This document shows positions 32,501-43,800 of a stretch of 64,000 bases of DNA, one piece after another; the first letter of the stretch is position 1, and every line of letters begins with the position of its first letter. The stretch is from Nipponacmea schrenckii (lineage: Eukaryota; Mollusca; Gastropoda; Lottiidae). Location: NCBI GenBank assembly GCA_030562195.1, contig CM060199.1:20976338-21040337 (forward strand). Direction: 5' to 3'. The notes below the pieces were generated by a model. The model saw only the letters and a program-made list of their open reading frames with translations, was not told the origin of the DNA and did no database searches. The position numbers and the translations under genes are program-made.

Positions 32501-34342
32501 CAAATTCACATTTCCACTTATGCTGTCATAGACTTGAAATAAGCTGTTTATAAAAAATAATGAAAAAACTTTTGGAAGTTGCAAATTTATTTCAGTTGTA
32601 TTTCATTCATAGTTCGTTACAACTTATTAATCATAGACCTGAATAGTCTGGACGTCAGAAACTATCACCAAGATGGCTTTCTGAGACAATTTTTTTTTAC
32701 ATTGAAAACAGAAGCTTTTAATCATTATATTAAATTAAACTTTGGCATAATAACAGAATTATATTTTGGAAATGGAAGGTTTAAGAACTGAAGCATGTAC
32801 GGAACCTTAATGTATCTGTTTTCATTTTCTAATTGGGTGGTAAATGAGGATTGATTTTGTAAAAGTATAGCAGCCTCTTCTGGTGTAGGTAGATTACCAA
32901 CTGGAGCTTTTTTAACATCTTCATTACCAGTTACCTTAAAAAAGAAACCATTACAATTAATATTTATATTCCATCATTTAAAATACTACATGTGGCATCA
33001 TTATTTTTACATAGAGCAAATATTATGGCTGTCTATAGAGAGCTAGGCCATTAATTATGAATTTCTTATTATATTGTGTTTGTATATTAATTATTTACTT
33101 ATTGATGATATCCAAATATATTACAGTCTATTTAAAACTAGGATTTCAAAGTATAAAATGAGAACTTTGTTATGAAATGTCTCATGAGCCTTCAAATTCA
33201 ATTCCTGTATACAATAAGAACTGTTACAAGCAAAACCATATTAAAAGAAAAGACCCTTGACCCTCTGTTGAATTGAAAGATTTGCTGGCGCTTGATTCCC
33301 ACTTAGTCCATGCATCCTTGGAACCCACCCTAACAACAGGGAAGTTAGTATTACTAAGCAAAATTGGCAAAAATTACCTCTGGTATCTCCTTTCCATGTA
33401 GAATTTTTCTGAGTTGTTCAGCAGCACTAGATGGTTTTATGGGACTTTTAGTGATTTCATTCCATGTTAATGTTCTAGGGTGAACTGTTTTAATCAGGTG
33501 AGTTTTGTTTCTATCTGGTGACTGGTTTCTGGTACGATGTAAAGGTGGCGAGGTAGAAAACTTAATAGCAGGTCCAGATAAAGAATGCTTTAAAACTTCA
33601 ATACTTTCATTGGCTCTATCTGAAATATATAGATTATGCTATACGGTACTTAAATTAATGCAAGTTTCCATTTGTTTTTATAAAATAAACTTATATTGAA
33701 TTTTAAAGGATTAAAGCCAAAGGGATTGTATTATAAACTCAAAATATGAGGAAATCTTTTTCATATTATGTGTTTAGGAACTAATGATATAACTATTGAC
33801 ATGCACAATTCCATTTAAGTTAGACATCTGTGGTTCTTGCAATTCCAATAAAACCCAAATATCATTAGAATATCCATCTGAACATTCTCTCACTTCTAGG
33901 TGACTAGCCTAGGGGTCTGCACGAATCATAGTCCAGAACAGCCAGAACTGTCGGAACTGGATTCGAGTTAACAGAACACTTGGTACAGGTCCAGAACACC
34001 TGATTCGTGCAAACCCTTGGTCTAATTCTGCTTTGAATAGTTTGACTTTGATTTTATTATTAATAGTACCGTAGAAAGAATACACATTATGCAAGATATT
34101 AATAGAATATGATGATTGCAAGAGTAAATCAATGGCATTCCGAGGACAATAACAGTAATGGAAGTAGGATATTACATTGAAGCTAGTCCTCTCGAAACTT
34201 GTCCATACATGTAACAATAAAAATATATCAGGGAAATATGTTTTTAGAGAAGGATATTTGATGACCCTAAGAACAAACCTCTAAGCGACCTATTAGGATT
34301 CTTCCTGGTGTAGTTTTCATCATAATCCTCAAAACTATACAT
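23547..34342 (-). CDS. SDCCAG8: SDCCAG8, centrosomal coiled-coil protein (complete, 16 exons, 737 aa)
   Basis: Exons in transcript order: 34342-34279, 33619-33378, 32934-32806, 32399-32277, 31956-31882, 31638-31574, 31256-31098, 30276-30138, 29615-29463, 27325-27191, 26575-26459, 26020-25892, 25400-25268, 25121-25004, 24654-24480, 23804-23547. All are GT-AG with consistent phases; 2214 nt against 713 aa in human. The N-terminal 100 residues are low complexity, and the rest is almost continuous coiled coil. Diagnostic identities to vertebrate SDCCAG8 remembered here are QTIDRLTKERDELM across the 31098/30276 junction, DQHGRVHERM in the exon at 24480-24654, and the pattern SKLLRHRQILAREVEFLR near the end. 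In vertebrates the protein sits at centrosomes/centriole appendages and supports ciliation and pericentriolar recruitment. The start is the first ATG before a spliced 64-nt coding exon. Confidence 0.92.
24135..24400 (-). mobile_element. tRNA-derived SINE, family 1 (antisense copy)
   Basis: The reverse complement of the 2570-2810 element, with the tRNA-like head at its right end (AACACTCTAACCACTGTGCT on the + strand). It lies in the last SDCCAG8 intron and is therefore in sense orientation in that transcript. Confidence 0.65.
26820..27095. mobile_element. Rearranged SINE family 3 fragments in an SDCCAG8 intron
   Basis: Left part: the reverse complement of the tail (CTTCTGCACCTTATGGTCTA, then GTGCAATGAGCAAATTTT). 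Middle: a direct tail piece AGTAGGACGTAAAACTCC. Right part: the reverse complement of the body (GGGGCCTCTGTTTATTGTCC and TTCCATGTAAGTCCCTCGGA). The mixed orientation points to inversion or nested insertion. Confidence 0.5.
27403..28763 (-). mobile_element. MITE family M1, copy C, split by a Helitron2-like insertion
   Basis: The left half (27403-27579) runs from TTAAAGGGATACTACATCTT to GCAACTTTATTTATAA. The right half (28621-28763) resumes at TTACTTAG and ends TTATCCCTTTA. Other copies read straight through this point (CTTTATGGATAATTACTTAG), which fixes the insertion site. Confidence 0.75.
27580..28620 (-). mobile_element. Helitron2-like non-autonomous element, short copy (1041 bp)
   Basis: On the minus strand it begins TTACGTATTTTGACTTTGGC and ends with TCGAAATACGT, then a hairpin AATTG-TAAG-CAATT, then CTAG. 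The 5' ACGTATTT is thus inverted about 25 bp inside the 3' end. The interior carries several ACTTCCGGT motifs. It matches the two ends, and nearly 1 kb next to the 3' end, of the copy at 40899-45753. No Rep/helicase frame. Confidence 0.65.
29583..30085 (-). repeat. About 48-bp minisatellite derived from an SDCCAG8 exon edge
   Basis: Around ten degenerate units of the form TTCATCAGCTAATTGTTCTT, then TTCTACTAATGCCTAAATAT and ACAACAA. The first unit (29583-29630) spans the first 33 coding bases of the exon 29463-29615, its acceptor AG and the adjoining intron. Later units lie in the intron and decay with distance from the exon. The units nearest the exon still carry the acceptor-like ATTTAG|GCATT. 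Confidence 0.75.
30696..31036 (+). mobile_element. MITE family M1, copy D
   Basis: Starts TTAAAAGGATAAAAGGTCTT, includes CTCTATTCATCAGTAAATAT, CACCATGTAAGTTCACTGAT and ends AAGTATCAATTTAAA. It lies in an SDCCAG8 intron, inverted relative to copy C. Confidence 0.75.
31645..31700. repeat. GAAT tetranucleotide microsatellite
   Basis: About eleven GAAT repeats with one AAAG interruption, beginning 7 bp from the exon at 31574-31638, on the acceptor side of that SDCCAG8 exon (CATT repeats in the transcript sense). It therefore occupies the polypyrimidine-tract region. Confidence 0.85.
33918..34011. repeat. Small palindromic element with 11-bp inverted ends
   Basis: TGCACGAATCA at 33918-33928 is inverted at 34001-34011. 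The interior carries repeated CCAGAAC-type words. About 94 bp, in the first SDCCAG8 intron. Confidence 0.5.
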
Positions 34343-34820
34343 TCTGAATCATTCAAAAATAATGAAGTTGACGAAAATTTCAAGGCATTGATTAGACTGA
34401 CACCGGTCTGTATTTTCACATTATTTTAAACAGGAAGTTTACACTTGTGACGATACATGCGCATTTTACAAATCTATATTATGAACGTTCGAGATACTGA
34501 ATTGTGATTTATTTCTAGTAGACTCAGATCTTGTTCTAGTTCAAATTCTAGTTTGACATCAGGCTGGTTTGTGATCTTTAAAATCAATTAACATAATGCC
34601 CAAAAGAAAAAAATTAACATAAATATTGAGAATCAGGCGATGTAAAAATACATGTAAACAAAAATGTCAATAGTCTAGAGTCGAGTAGATACTCGAACGA
34701 ACGAATGTGGGAGGGGCTTAGAGTATTACTGTAAGGAGTGACAGCAATTATATTATCATATCTATAACACTATTCAAAGGAAATTTGTCAAAATTGACAA
34801 TATATTGTGGATAGTAGACA
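34343..34820. promoter_or_regulatory. Bidirectional promoter interval between SDCCAG8 and CEP170
   Basis: 478 bp lie between the two start codons, transcribed outward in both directions. No TATA box stands out. An ETS-like ACAGGAAGT is present near 34430. I looked for an RFX X-box palindrome, as ciliary genes often have, and saw none that was convincing. Confidence 0.6.
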
Positions 34821-37800
34821 ATGGAAGAGGTGAGTACTTTTTCAGTCAAAGTACAGAGACAAGACTGACTAAGCCATTGTCTAAAGATGGACTCGGTGTC
34901 TGTTGTTCTAACCTCTGTCTGCTACTGCTAGTGCTAAGCCTATCTTCTTAGTTCTATCTATTAAAAATCCAAGTGCCAACTAGGCAGTGCCACTTGAGTA
35001 ATGCTATCAGTTCCTTTAGTCTTTGACAAATTATGAGTCAGATAATATGAGACACCAACACTGATATCTTGCTTCTATGGCATATCAATCTTTAGGGAGA
35101 ATTGAATAACAGACTCCCAAGCATGGGTGGCTGTGACATAATTGCAGGGATATGACATGACATTGACATAGCGAACTTCAAAAGCATGTGGATTATACCA
35201 TAGAAATTAAATACTAGGTAATACTTGTTGAACAGGATCTCTTTCATATTGATTTAAATGAATGATAAAAGAGGTAAATCTTTAAAGTATCATTCTAAAT
35301 GTCAATACTAGACAATAGGCCTACCAACTAGTAAAAAGCCATTTACTACATAACTGTAGGTTGATAAGGTATAGATATTGAATAATTGATATATCTAATG
35401 CAGGAATCAATAAGCATGTTCCATCTTAAGAAACTCTTACATCATGAGTAGGCTACTTTCCATAATAAAAAATGAAATGAGTTCGGCTTGTATGTCCTAT
35501 AATAAGTATTGTTCTGCATCTGATTAGGCTATTGAAGACAGACTACAATGCAGTATGCAATGAAGGAAATTGCACGAAGGCAGTGCCTTTTTGAATATTT
35601 TCAATTTCCAACCAAAATGCATCACTGACATGAGTGTAGCCTACACCAGGTTGAAAATTATATAATAATTATGTTAAGTGATCTATGCATAATAAATGTT
35701 TTCTTGTATGTATATTGTTAAAATTTAATTTCCATAATATGCACAATAGGCTACCGGTACCGGTACCAAATTTCTGCTTTACATTCTGGTATTTTTAGAT
35801 TGAAATATTCGATAAGCAATGTTTTGCACCACCTTTTGATTCAGATTTAATCTAACAAATAGTAGGCAAATAATGAAAAAAGGTCCTGACTTTAGAACCA
35901 AGATCATTGTTCTTGAAATATCAGGAAAATGTTTTCACACTATGAAAAAATGGATTTTATTTGATACCTAAAGTATCTTTTCAAGTCCTCTTAACTGAAA
36001 ATTAAATTATACCAGGTACTGCAAGACTTCATTTCAAATGATTTGAAAATGTCTTGACTTATTTATTCCTACTTTGGTACTGTTATGCACTCTGGATGAT
36101 AATATTAGAATTCATTCAAGAAGGCCTTAAAAACTAAGGTTTGACCTAGACTAATTTTGATGAATCTTGGTTTGCATTGACAAAATCTATTTACTTCAAA
36201 TCTATTAGCTTGCCATTTGTACCATACAGAGACTGCACATATTTGTTATCTTAAGAAGGACATGAAATGACTAGAATGCATAATTCTTGAAAAGAGTTTC
36301 ATAATGGAGTTTTGCCTGTTTGACACTTTAAAAATAGCAATAAGTATTCAGGATTGTTATCATATTGGTCATAGGTGTAACAGCTGGGCTTGAATTTCAA
36401 TGCTTTATTTTGACCTGATAGAATTTTTTTGTTGGCAGACTAAGTGTTCATTCTTGCTCTCTGACAGTGAGTCTATTTGTTTTTTTCCTAAGCTTATAAG
36501 CTTATTTGTTTTGATAATCTTTTATTTGATACACAACTGTTTATAAAGCCTATATATGCTCTTTAAATCAAGCTAAAAACTTACTCTTTTGTCCCAATAC
36601 AGTAATTATTGCATTGCTTGTTATTAGTAGGAGTGAGGCAGGTCATGCCCACTTATTTGAAACACCTGATGCCTTTATGTGACTGAGTTTCTCAATCTTA
36701 AATCGACAACCCAATACGTTTATTTCTAAAGTCTGGTACCGGTATAAACTATGATATCAATTATTCAAAACCAAGTAATAGCAATCTGAGCTGCACAACA
36801 AAATTTAAATTAACAGATGGCAATATATATATAGATAACACCAAATGAACTATTCATACGAGAAAGTAAATCAATCAAGAAAGAGGGAATACTATACCAA
36901 CTTCTAACTCATGCAAATATAATGTTGAATCTTTATCGTCCATTTTTTCAGGAAGGTGAAGACAATGTGCGGCCTGATGATTGGTATTTTGTTGATGTTA
37001 CTGGCAAGCGATTCCGTCTGCCTAGGACTATGTTATTTATAGGTAGAGAAGCTTGTGATGTTCTAGTCAAGGTAAGAATTGAGTTTGCTTTCTTAAAGGC
37101 ATAATACATGTAGGTCTTAGAATGAACATCAAATTTTAAAATTGGCCAATAAGAACTCTATTCATCAGTAAATATACCTGCTGCCATAAATAACATACAA
37201 AAATAATAAAATATCCAAAAAGATGCATTTGATTATTGAAAAACTCTTAATAATTTGATCATTAAAAAATGACTTAGTTTTGTGAGTTTTCAAGATTTTA
37301 AGGGATTCTGTTACTTTATGACACCAGGTAAGTTCACTGATGAATATTATACTCATATTGACCATTTTTGAGAACTAAAATTTCATGTTCATGCTAAGAC
37401 GCAGTAAGCTTATCCCTTTAAGGGTATAAGAGTTGACAAAAATTGACCTTTGATGTGTTAACAATATTCCATTACTTACTTGATTTATACAAACCTTTAT
37501 TACATCATCTGTTATCTCTTACTTTCATTATTATTTACTTTGCCTTTGATCACATTCTTGAACTTTTTGGAATCGTGGCATATGACTTCCGTCTGCCAAG
37601 GTATGTGAGGACACCATTGAAGGGAAAAAAAATATAAGTTATAACCTCATTTTCTCATTAGTGATGACTTATCAATTAAGTTTAAATAAGATTTCATTTA
37701 GTTAATATTTTAAGTGGGTCTCTATTTAGCAAGATTTATACATGTACATGTACCTCATAAGTCTCATTCAGTTAATGTTCATTTTTACCTGTATCTGTAT

Positions 37801-40800
37801 CTAAATATCGACTATAGATGCTGTTATAACAAAACCCAAAATAGCATGAAGAGACTGCTGATAATCGCTTGTAAAAGTGATTCTGAATGTTGGTGGTATT
37901 GGACTTGATTACTTCCTATAAAAAGCTTGAAATGTGGCCTTGGTGCGAATCTCATTAGACAGTAACGAAAGAAAATTTTAATATTATAAGTGATTGATGA
38001 CTTACTCTCACCTTGAAATGTGGTATCTCAGTCACCCCTGTCTGCCTGTCTATCTGTCTGTTCATATATTGGGACAACAATTTTGTATGTTGAAACTTTG
38101 TGTATGTGTGCATGATTGTGAGGTCTTAGCCAAGTTCAAAATTGACAATATCAAGTTGTGGTCTTCTGATTATTGTCCTTGACTCTGTACAAAGAATCTA
38201 CCTACTAGAGCTTGATACTATGATAAAGAAAAGACAACCGGTACGTGTGCAATTTTATACCTTAGTTTAACAAGTAGTGTTTGTTTTTGCGTCTGCCCCT
38301 TAAACTCAAATTGTTTGATCAAAGAAATGTCTTTAATGGAGGCCTATTAATGCATTTAATTTGAAATAGTTATTCAACCTGCATATGAATGAGTTTTTGT
38401 GAACGCATTTTTTTGTTGTTGTGAAACAGTGGTGATATAATTGAGTAAAATTGCTTTCCTTTCAATAATTTTAAAAAATGTTTTCACATGAACACAATGT
38501 ATATTTTTCTTTTAAAGCTCACTCATCTGTGTCAGAAGATAACTTGTGTTAAAGTTTAGTATAAGCCTACACTTGCCTTCGTAGTAACAAAGTTCATGCA
38601 AATGATTACTTTTTCACTCTTATGCATTATGTTTTAGATATTCTCTTAAATTCAAAATATAATATTCTCACATGCCCTGAAAGATTATCTTACAGAGATA
38701 CTGCGTCTTAGCATAAAAATAAAATTTAAGTTCTCAAGAATGGTCAATATGAGTATATATTCATCAGCAAACTTACCTGGTGTCATAAAGTAACAGAATC
38801 CCTTAAAATCTGGAAAACTCACAAAACTAAGTCATTTTTGAAATTAAGCGTTTTTCAATAATCAAATGCATCTTTATGGATAATTACTTAGTTTTTTTGG
38901 ATATGTATTTATTTTTTATGTTATTTATGGTAGCAGGTATATTTACTGATGTAAAGAGCTCTTACTAACCAAATTTAAAATTTTCATATTTTATGTTCAT
39001 TCTAAGACCCATCATCCCTTAAGCGTCTGAAGTATGAGATGATCTCATGTCAATGGGAATAACAGGCTGCTATGGAAGTGATGCGGGAACTTTCTTACAT
39101 ATTTGACAATAGGCATAATTTTTTAGGTGCAATTCTGATCTCATATTACAACTTCTAACAAAAAACCTATTCATTTTATGAATGATATAAGATCACACAT
39201 CTTTTAAAAAAGCTTAAGATGTGTAATTAAGTTGAAAACATGACCTGCTGTTAAAAGAAAATTTCTTGTAAGTGAACAAAAAAAAGTTTAAGAATAAAAA
39301 AATCAGACTTTAAGAAAAGTGAATGATAGTCAACTTACATAATTGTGTATTCCTTGCTAATACTGTCAATATTGTCTGTCTATATACTTATCAAAATCAG
39401 CTTATTATAATTGACATATCTTACTGTCTATGGGAAGACCAATTGAATAGGTAAATCTTTTCAGTGATGAGTATAGGACTTGACAGGTGAGTGGACTGAC
39501 CTATTTACTAGTTACTTTGTAGGTATAAACACAAAAACTCTATGACTTGTTTCCTTTTATACATTTAAATATACCTACACACCTAAATTGTCAAGTTCTA
39601 AAGCATGAAGAGTTGGGCCTCAATGTTTGCTGTGGTGTACGTCATATACTGAAGTTTTATATGAGTTAACTGGGTTTGAAAGTCAGTGGTTTCTTGACAG
39701 ATTAGTTTTACCTGTAAGCTTAAAGGATTTAAGTTTAGGATTAAGGTAGGCCTACGATACTTATTGACTTTGTCTAATGAGGTATACCAATATTTGTTGA
39801 CATGTTATTTGAATATGATACTAAGTCTGTATTAACCTTTTTTGTTTGTCTTTTTAATGACTTTGATTCAGGAGGTTAACCCTGTCTTGTTTATCTTTTA
39901 ATGACGTCTGCTCACTTAGTATGATCAGTATATTAAACCTTTATGATCCAAAATTAAATGGAGTTTTACGTTTTTTTCTTTTTTGCACCCTATTGAGAAT
40001 CCAAAATGGAGGCCTACAGACCATATATTGAGAAAGTTTGGATTTTGGAAGTCTCTTGCCATGTGATTACTGCATTAGTCAGCTTTTAAAAGATTTATAA
40101 GCTGTGAACTAAAATGAAAAAAATTCCAAAATTCCAAAATTATACTCAACACCTAAAATAGTTTAAACTCCATATAACCAGAGTATTTGCATAAAAAAAA
40201 ATTTTAATGTTAAAATATAGATAATAAGTTCACACGTGTATGGTATTTAAATGCTTAGTTTTAGCTACCTAGATTCCCTTCAAATGTGACATATTATATC
40301 TGTGTGAAGTTCACTATTGATAAAAAAATCTTTATGTTTTATAAGACACCTGTGAAAGGTATAGTTAAGGTTCTAATTCATTGAACCAGGAGAACAAGGC
40401 AGTGTTTATGAAGGATAATATAAGATCATATCATAACAATAGAAATATTCCCTATAGACTGAGCTAAGTAAAAAGAAAAATTGTTCATTATTTTCTGAGT
40501 ATTGGAATATCATCCTCAATATAGTTGGTCTTAAAATGTTTATGATAATTTTAATTAATTGATTAATGAAATTAATTTTAATAACGATATAAACATATTA
40601 AGGACATGTTGCCTTGAAAATTTGTATATACAGAGAAGAATTTCAGCCAAAATTTAGGACTTTATTTGAAATGTGTTTATGTCAATTATAAACTTACAAA
40701 AAGTGGTTAAAATTGTATCTATGCAGCAACATTCTACAACTAACAACTTCTCTGAACCTGATATTGTAATTATCTTTAAAAATATATATGAGAGATTGAA

Positions 40801-43800
40801 AAACCTGTTTGCTTTACTGTCACTTTTATATAGGATCTAAATGATATAACAGTGGGTCATTTGCACCCTATACATGTTATATGAGACCTACTCAATTATT
40901 ACGTATTTCGACTTTGGCGAAAACGTATTGTAATCGTTCGGATTATTTTTGTTTTCGAAATGACTATTTTTTTTTTTTTGTCTCTTTCTGGTCACGCTCC
41001 CCAGCCATAACTGCAAATGTCTTACACAATCTGGCGTGATATTGTAACGTAATCTAGTGCTCGTTGTTGTTTAAATGTAAAATGACGCATTTTTGTTCTA
41101 CCGGAAATGACGTAGAACGTCACAAATTTTATTTTTGTTTACTAACTCACGGCTCGTTTTTTTATCCAATCTGGTTCGGACTTTTTTTATTTACTACTTA
41201 TAACTTAGATTTACATAATAGCAGTTTAAAAATTTTCAAATTTTTACTTTTGTTGCTGACTTTTGAATTTTAATATTTAACACTTTTTCTAACTTCTGCA
41301 ATTTTGATTAGATCGAAATCAAAATTTGCAGTTAGATAAACATTTTTCTTGTCAAGAAAAATCTGTTTTCAAAATGTCGACATCACTTCCGGTTTCGGCG
41401 TCATACGTCGCTATACTTCGAATTTTCACTTCCGGAATTCTAAAGATATTTGAATTTTTTTTTTTTGCAATTAGTTACTATTAACCCATAATGATTTTAT
41501 AATTAACAAAAATTGAACCGGAAGTAACAGATCAGTCGCCATCATTAAACCACTTACTTTTGTAAAGTGAAAAATTGGGCCTTAGGGGTTAATCGGACAA
41601 TTGTAATTTTGATGTCTATGAAATCTTCAATCGATTGCTAACAATTCTTAGGAAGCCGAATTTTGAATTTCGATTTAGCTTACCTTTCATTTCCGGTTCT
41701 TTTTTTTCACTCAGTGCCTAATTTTCCAACGTTCATATATCGTGACCTTGACCTTTGGTGACCATGTGACCTGCACAAAAGTTGTTGCCCTTGTCGAGAT
41801 CTATCCATTGATGTCTTCATTTGTGTTGTGCAATGTCAACTTCCGGTTTTACAGCCATTTGAAAATTGCACTTTTTAATTTCGAAGAGCTCTGTCACGTG
41901 ACCTAATTTACATACGTCAAAATTTCTTTTATGTCCTTATTACGCGTAATTTATTCTTTCCAATGGTGTATAACACTTTATATTTTGATCAAAATTGCGA
42001 TTTTTAATATTTGAAAATTTTGTTCTTAGTTCTATATGAAATATGCAAATTATTGGAAAAATACTACTCGTCCGCCATTTTTACTCCTATTTTTTTTCAG
42101 ACTTGTTTTAAAATATAATTTGGATAATTATCTAGGTCCTCTAGTGGCATATTTTTCAATTTAAAATTTGTCTTTGGACCAGGTCCTGCCAAAGTTTTTC
42201 AAAACTGACTTCCGTTTGAAAGTTCATAACTTTTGAACTCTACTATATGCATCCTTTTGATCTCAAAACAACATCACCAGAGAGGCACTGGACTGGAATC
42301 CCCAAGGGCATAGAAGACAAGGACGACCTTTACATAGCTTGAAAAGAATAAGACTGAAAGAGCTAGGAAGGATTGGCAAGACCTGGAATGAAGCAAAAAG
42401 AACAGCTCATAACAGAGTGAGATGGAGAACGTCTGTAGCAGCCCTATTCTCCGCAAGGAACGAAGAGGACTAACTTACTAATATGCATCCTTTATTTTTC
42501 TGCGAAATCATCTTCATTGGCTAAAGGTTCATATGATACCTTGATTTCTAATTTTAGTAAAGAACATTTGGATTAATAGGGATCCAAAAATTAGTAATTT
42601 GCATATTTCTCGTATCTTCAGATGGTTATATCTCATGAACAAGACTCTTGGCAACATTCTAATTGACATTATTGTGATGTGATTTTCATCAGCTTTCTAA
42701 CAATATCTTTATTTTAGCTATAGACCGAAAACTGATGAAAATACGCCTAGTAGAAAATAAACGATTTTAACATTCATATTTTTTTATATTTAGTTCTATT
42801 TAACTTAAAAACAAAATTCGAACAGATTTATAATGTGCAAATTCCCAGCTTTCAAGCAATATATAAATCAATATGTATAAGTAAAAATTGCGAAAAGTTT
42901 AAGAATAAAATTACACTCTAATTAAACAGATATAAATAAACAGGTCATAAAGTCTGACTGTGTTAATTTCTTATCTTTTGGTCAAGACACAAATTGACAT
43001 TTCCAGTTAAAGTATCACAACCAATCAAAACAAGTCATTAGACTTTGTGGGCGTGGTTAAGCCCAGATATTTTACATCACTGTGTGTATTTTTCTTTCAA
43101 TCGAAATAGGGTCTCGGAGGATCAGTCAATATGTGTTATTTTGATGGACATGTATATAGAATCTATAACCGATTGCCGAAATTTATATGGAAACTGATTT
43201 TTGAATTTTTAATTTGATTTTGATTTAATTACGATTAAAAATTATAAAAACTTCGAAGGTGTATATTGTGACGTTGACCTTTGGCGATCTTTATACCTGT
43301 ACATATGTGATAGTTCTATCCAATGACATATTAAGCTTTATAGCAAAATGTAAACTTTCGGTTTATTGGCATTTAGAAATTGCGAATTTTTCCTATAAAA
43401 CGGTCAATTCACAAATTTTGACATTTCCAGTTGAAGTTTCCGTAACAAGTCAATGGACTTTTTGGGCGTGGTTAAGCCCAGATATTTTTACATCACAAAC
43501 CTTAATGATTGCCAGTCTATAAACAAACTCAAATGTCACGTGTTAAATCATGAATAAATCATCTCTCCCAATAATCGCAAAATCAATCTACATTCTATCC
43601 TCAAATGACAGCCAGGAGACCAACAAATTCTAAATAGCTCGAAAGCTGCAGAACTGTTACAAACAGGTCTAGTTATTCTTTCCAATGGTGTATAACACTT
43701 GATATTTGATCAAAATTGAACGTTTTAAATTTGCAAATTTTGTAATTTCTTCTATACTGTGTGTATTTTTCTTTAAATCGAAATAGGGTCTCGGAAGATA

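Noticed and set aside
33909..34217. 102-codon minus strand frame in the first SDCCAG8 intron
   Set aside because: It covers a palindromic repeat and has no splice borders consistent with neighbouring exons.
42274..42456. 60-codon minus strand frame
   Set aside because: It is the shadow of the LINE C-terminal frame on the + strand.
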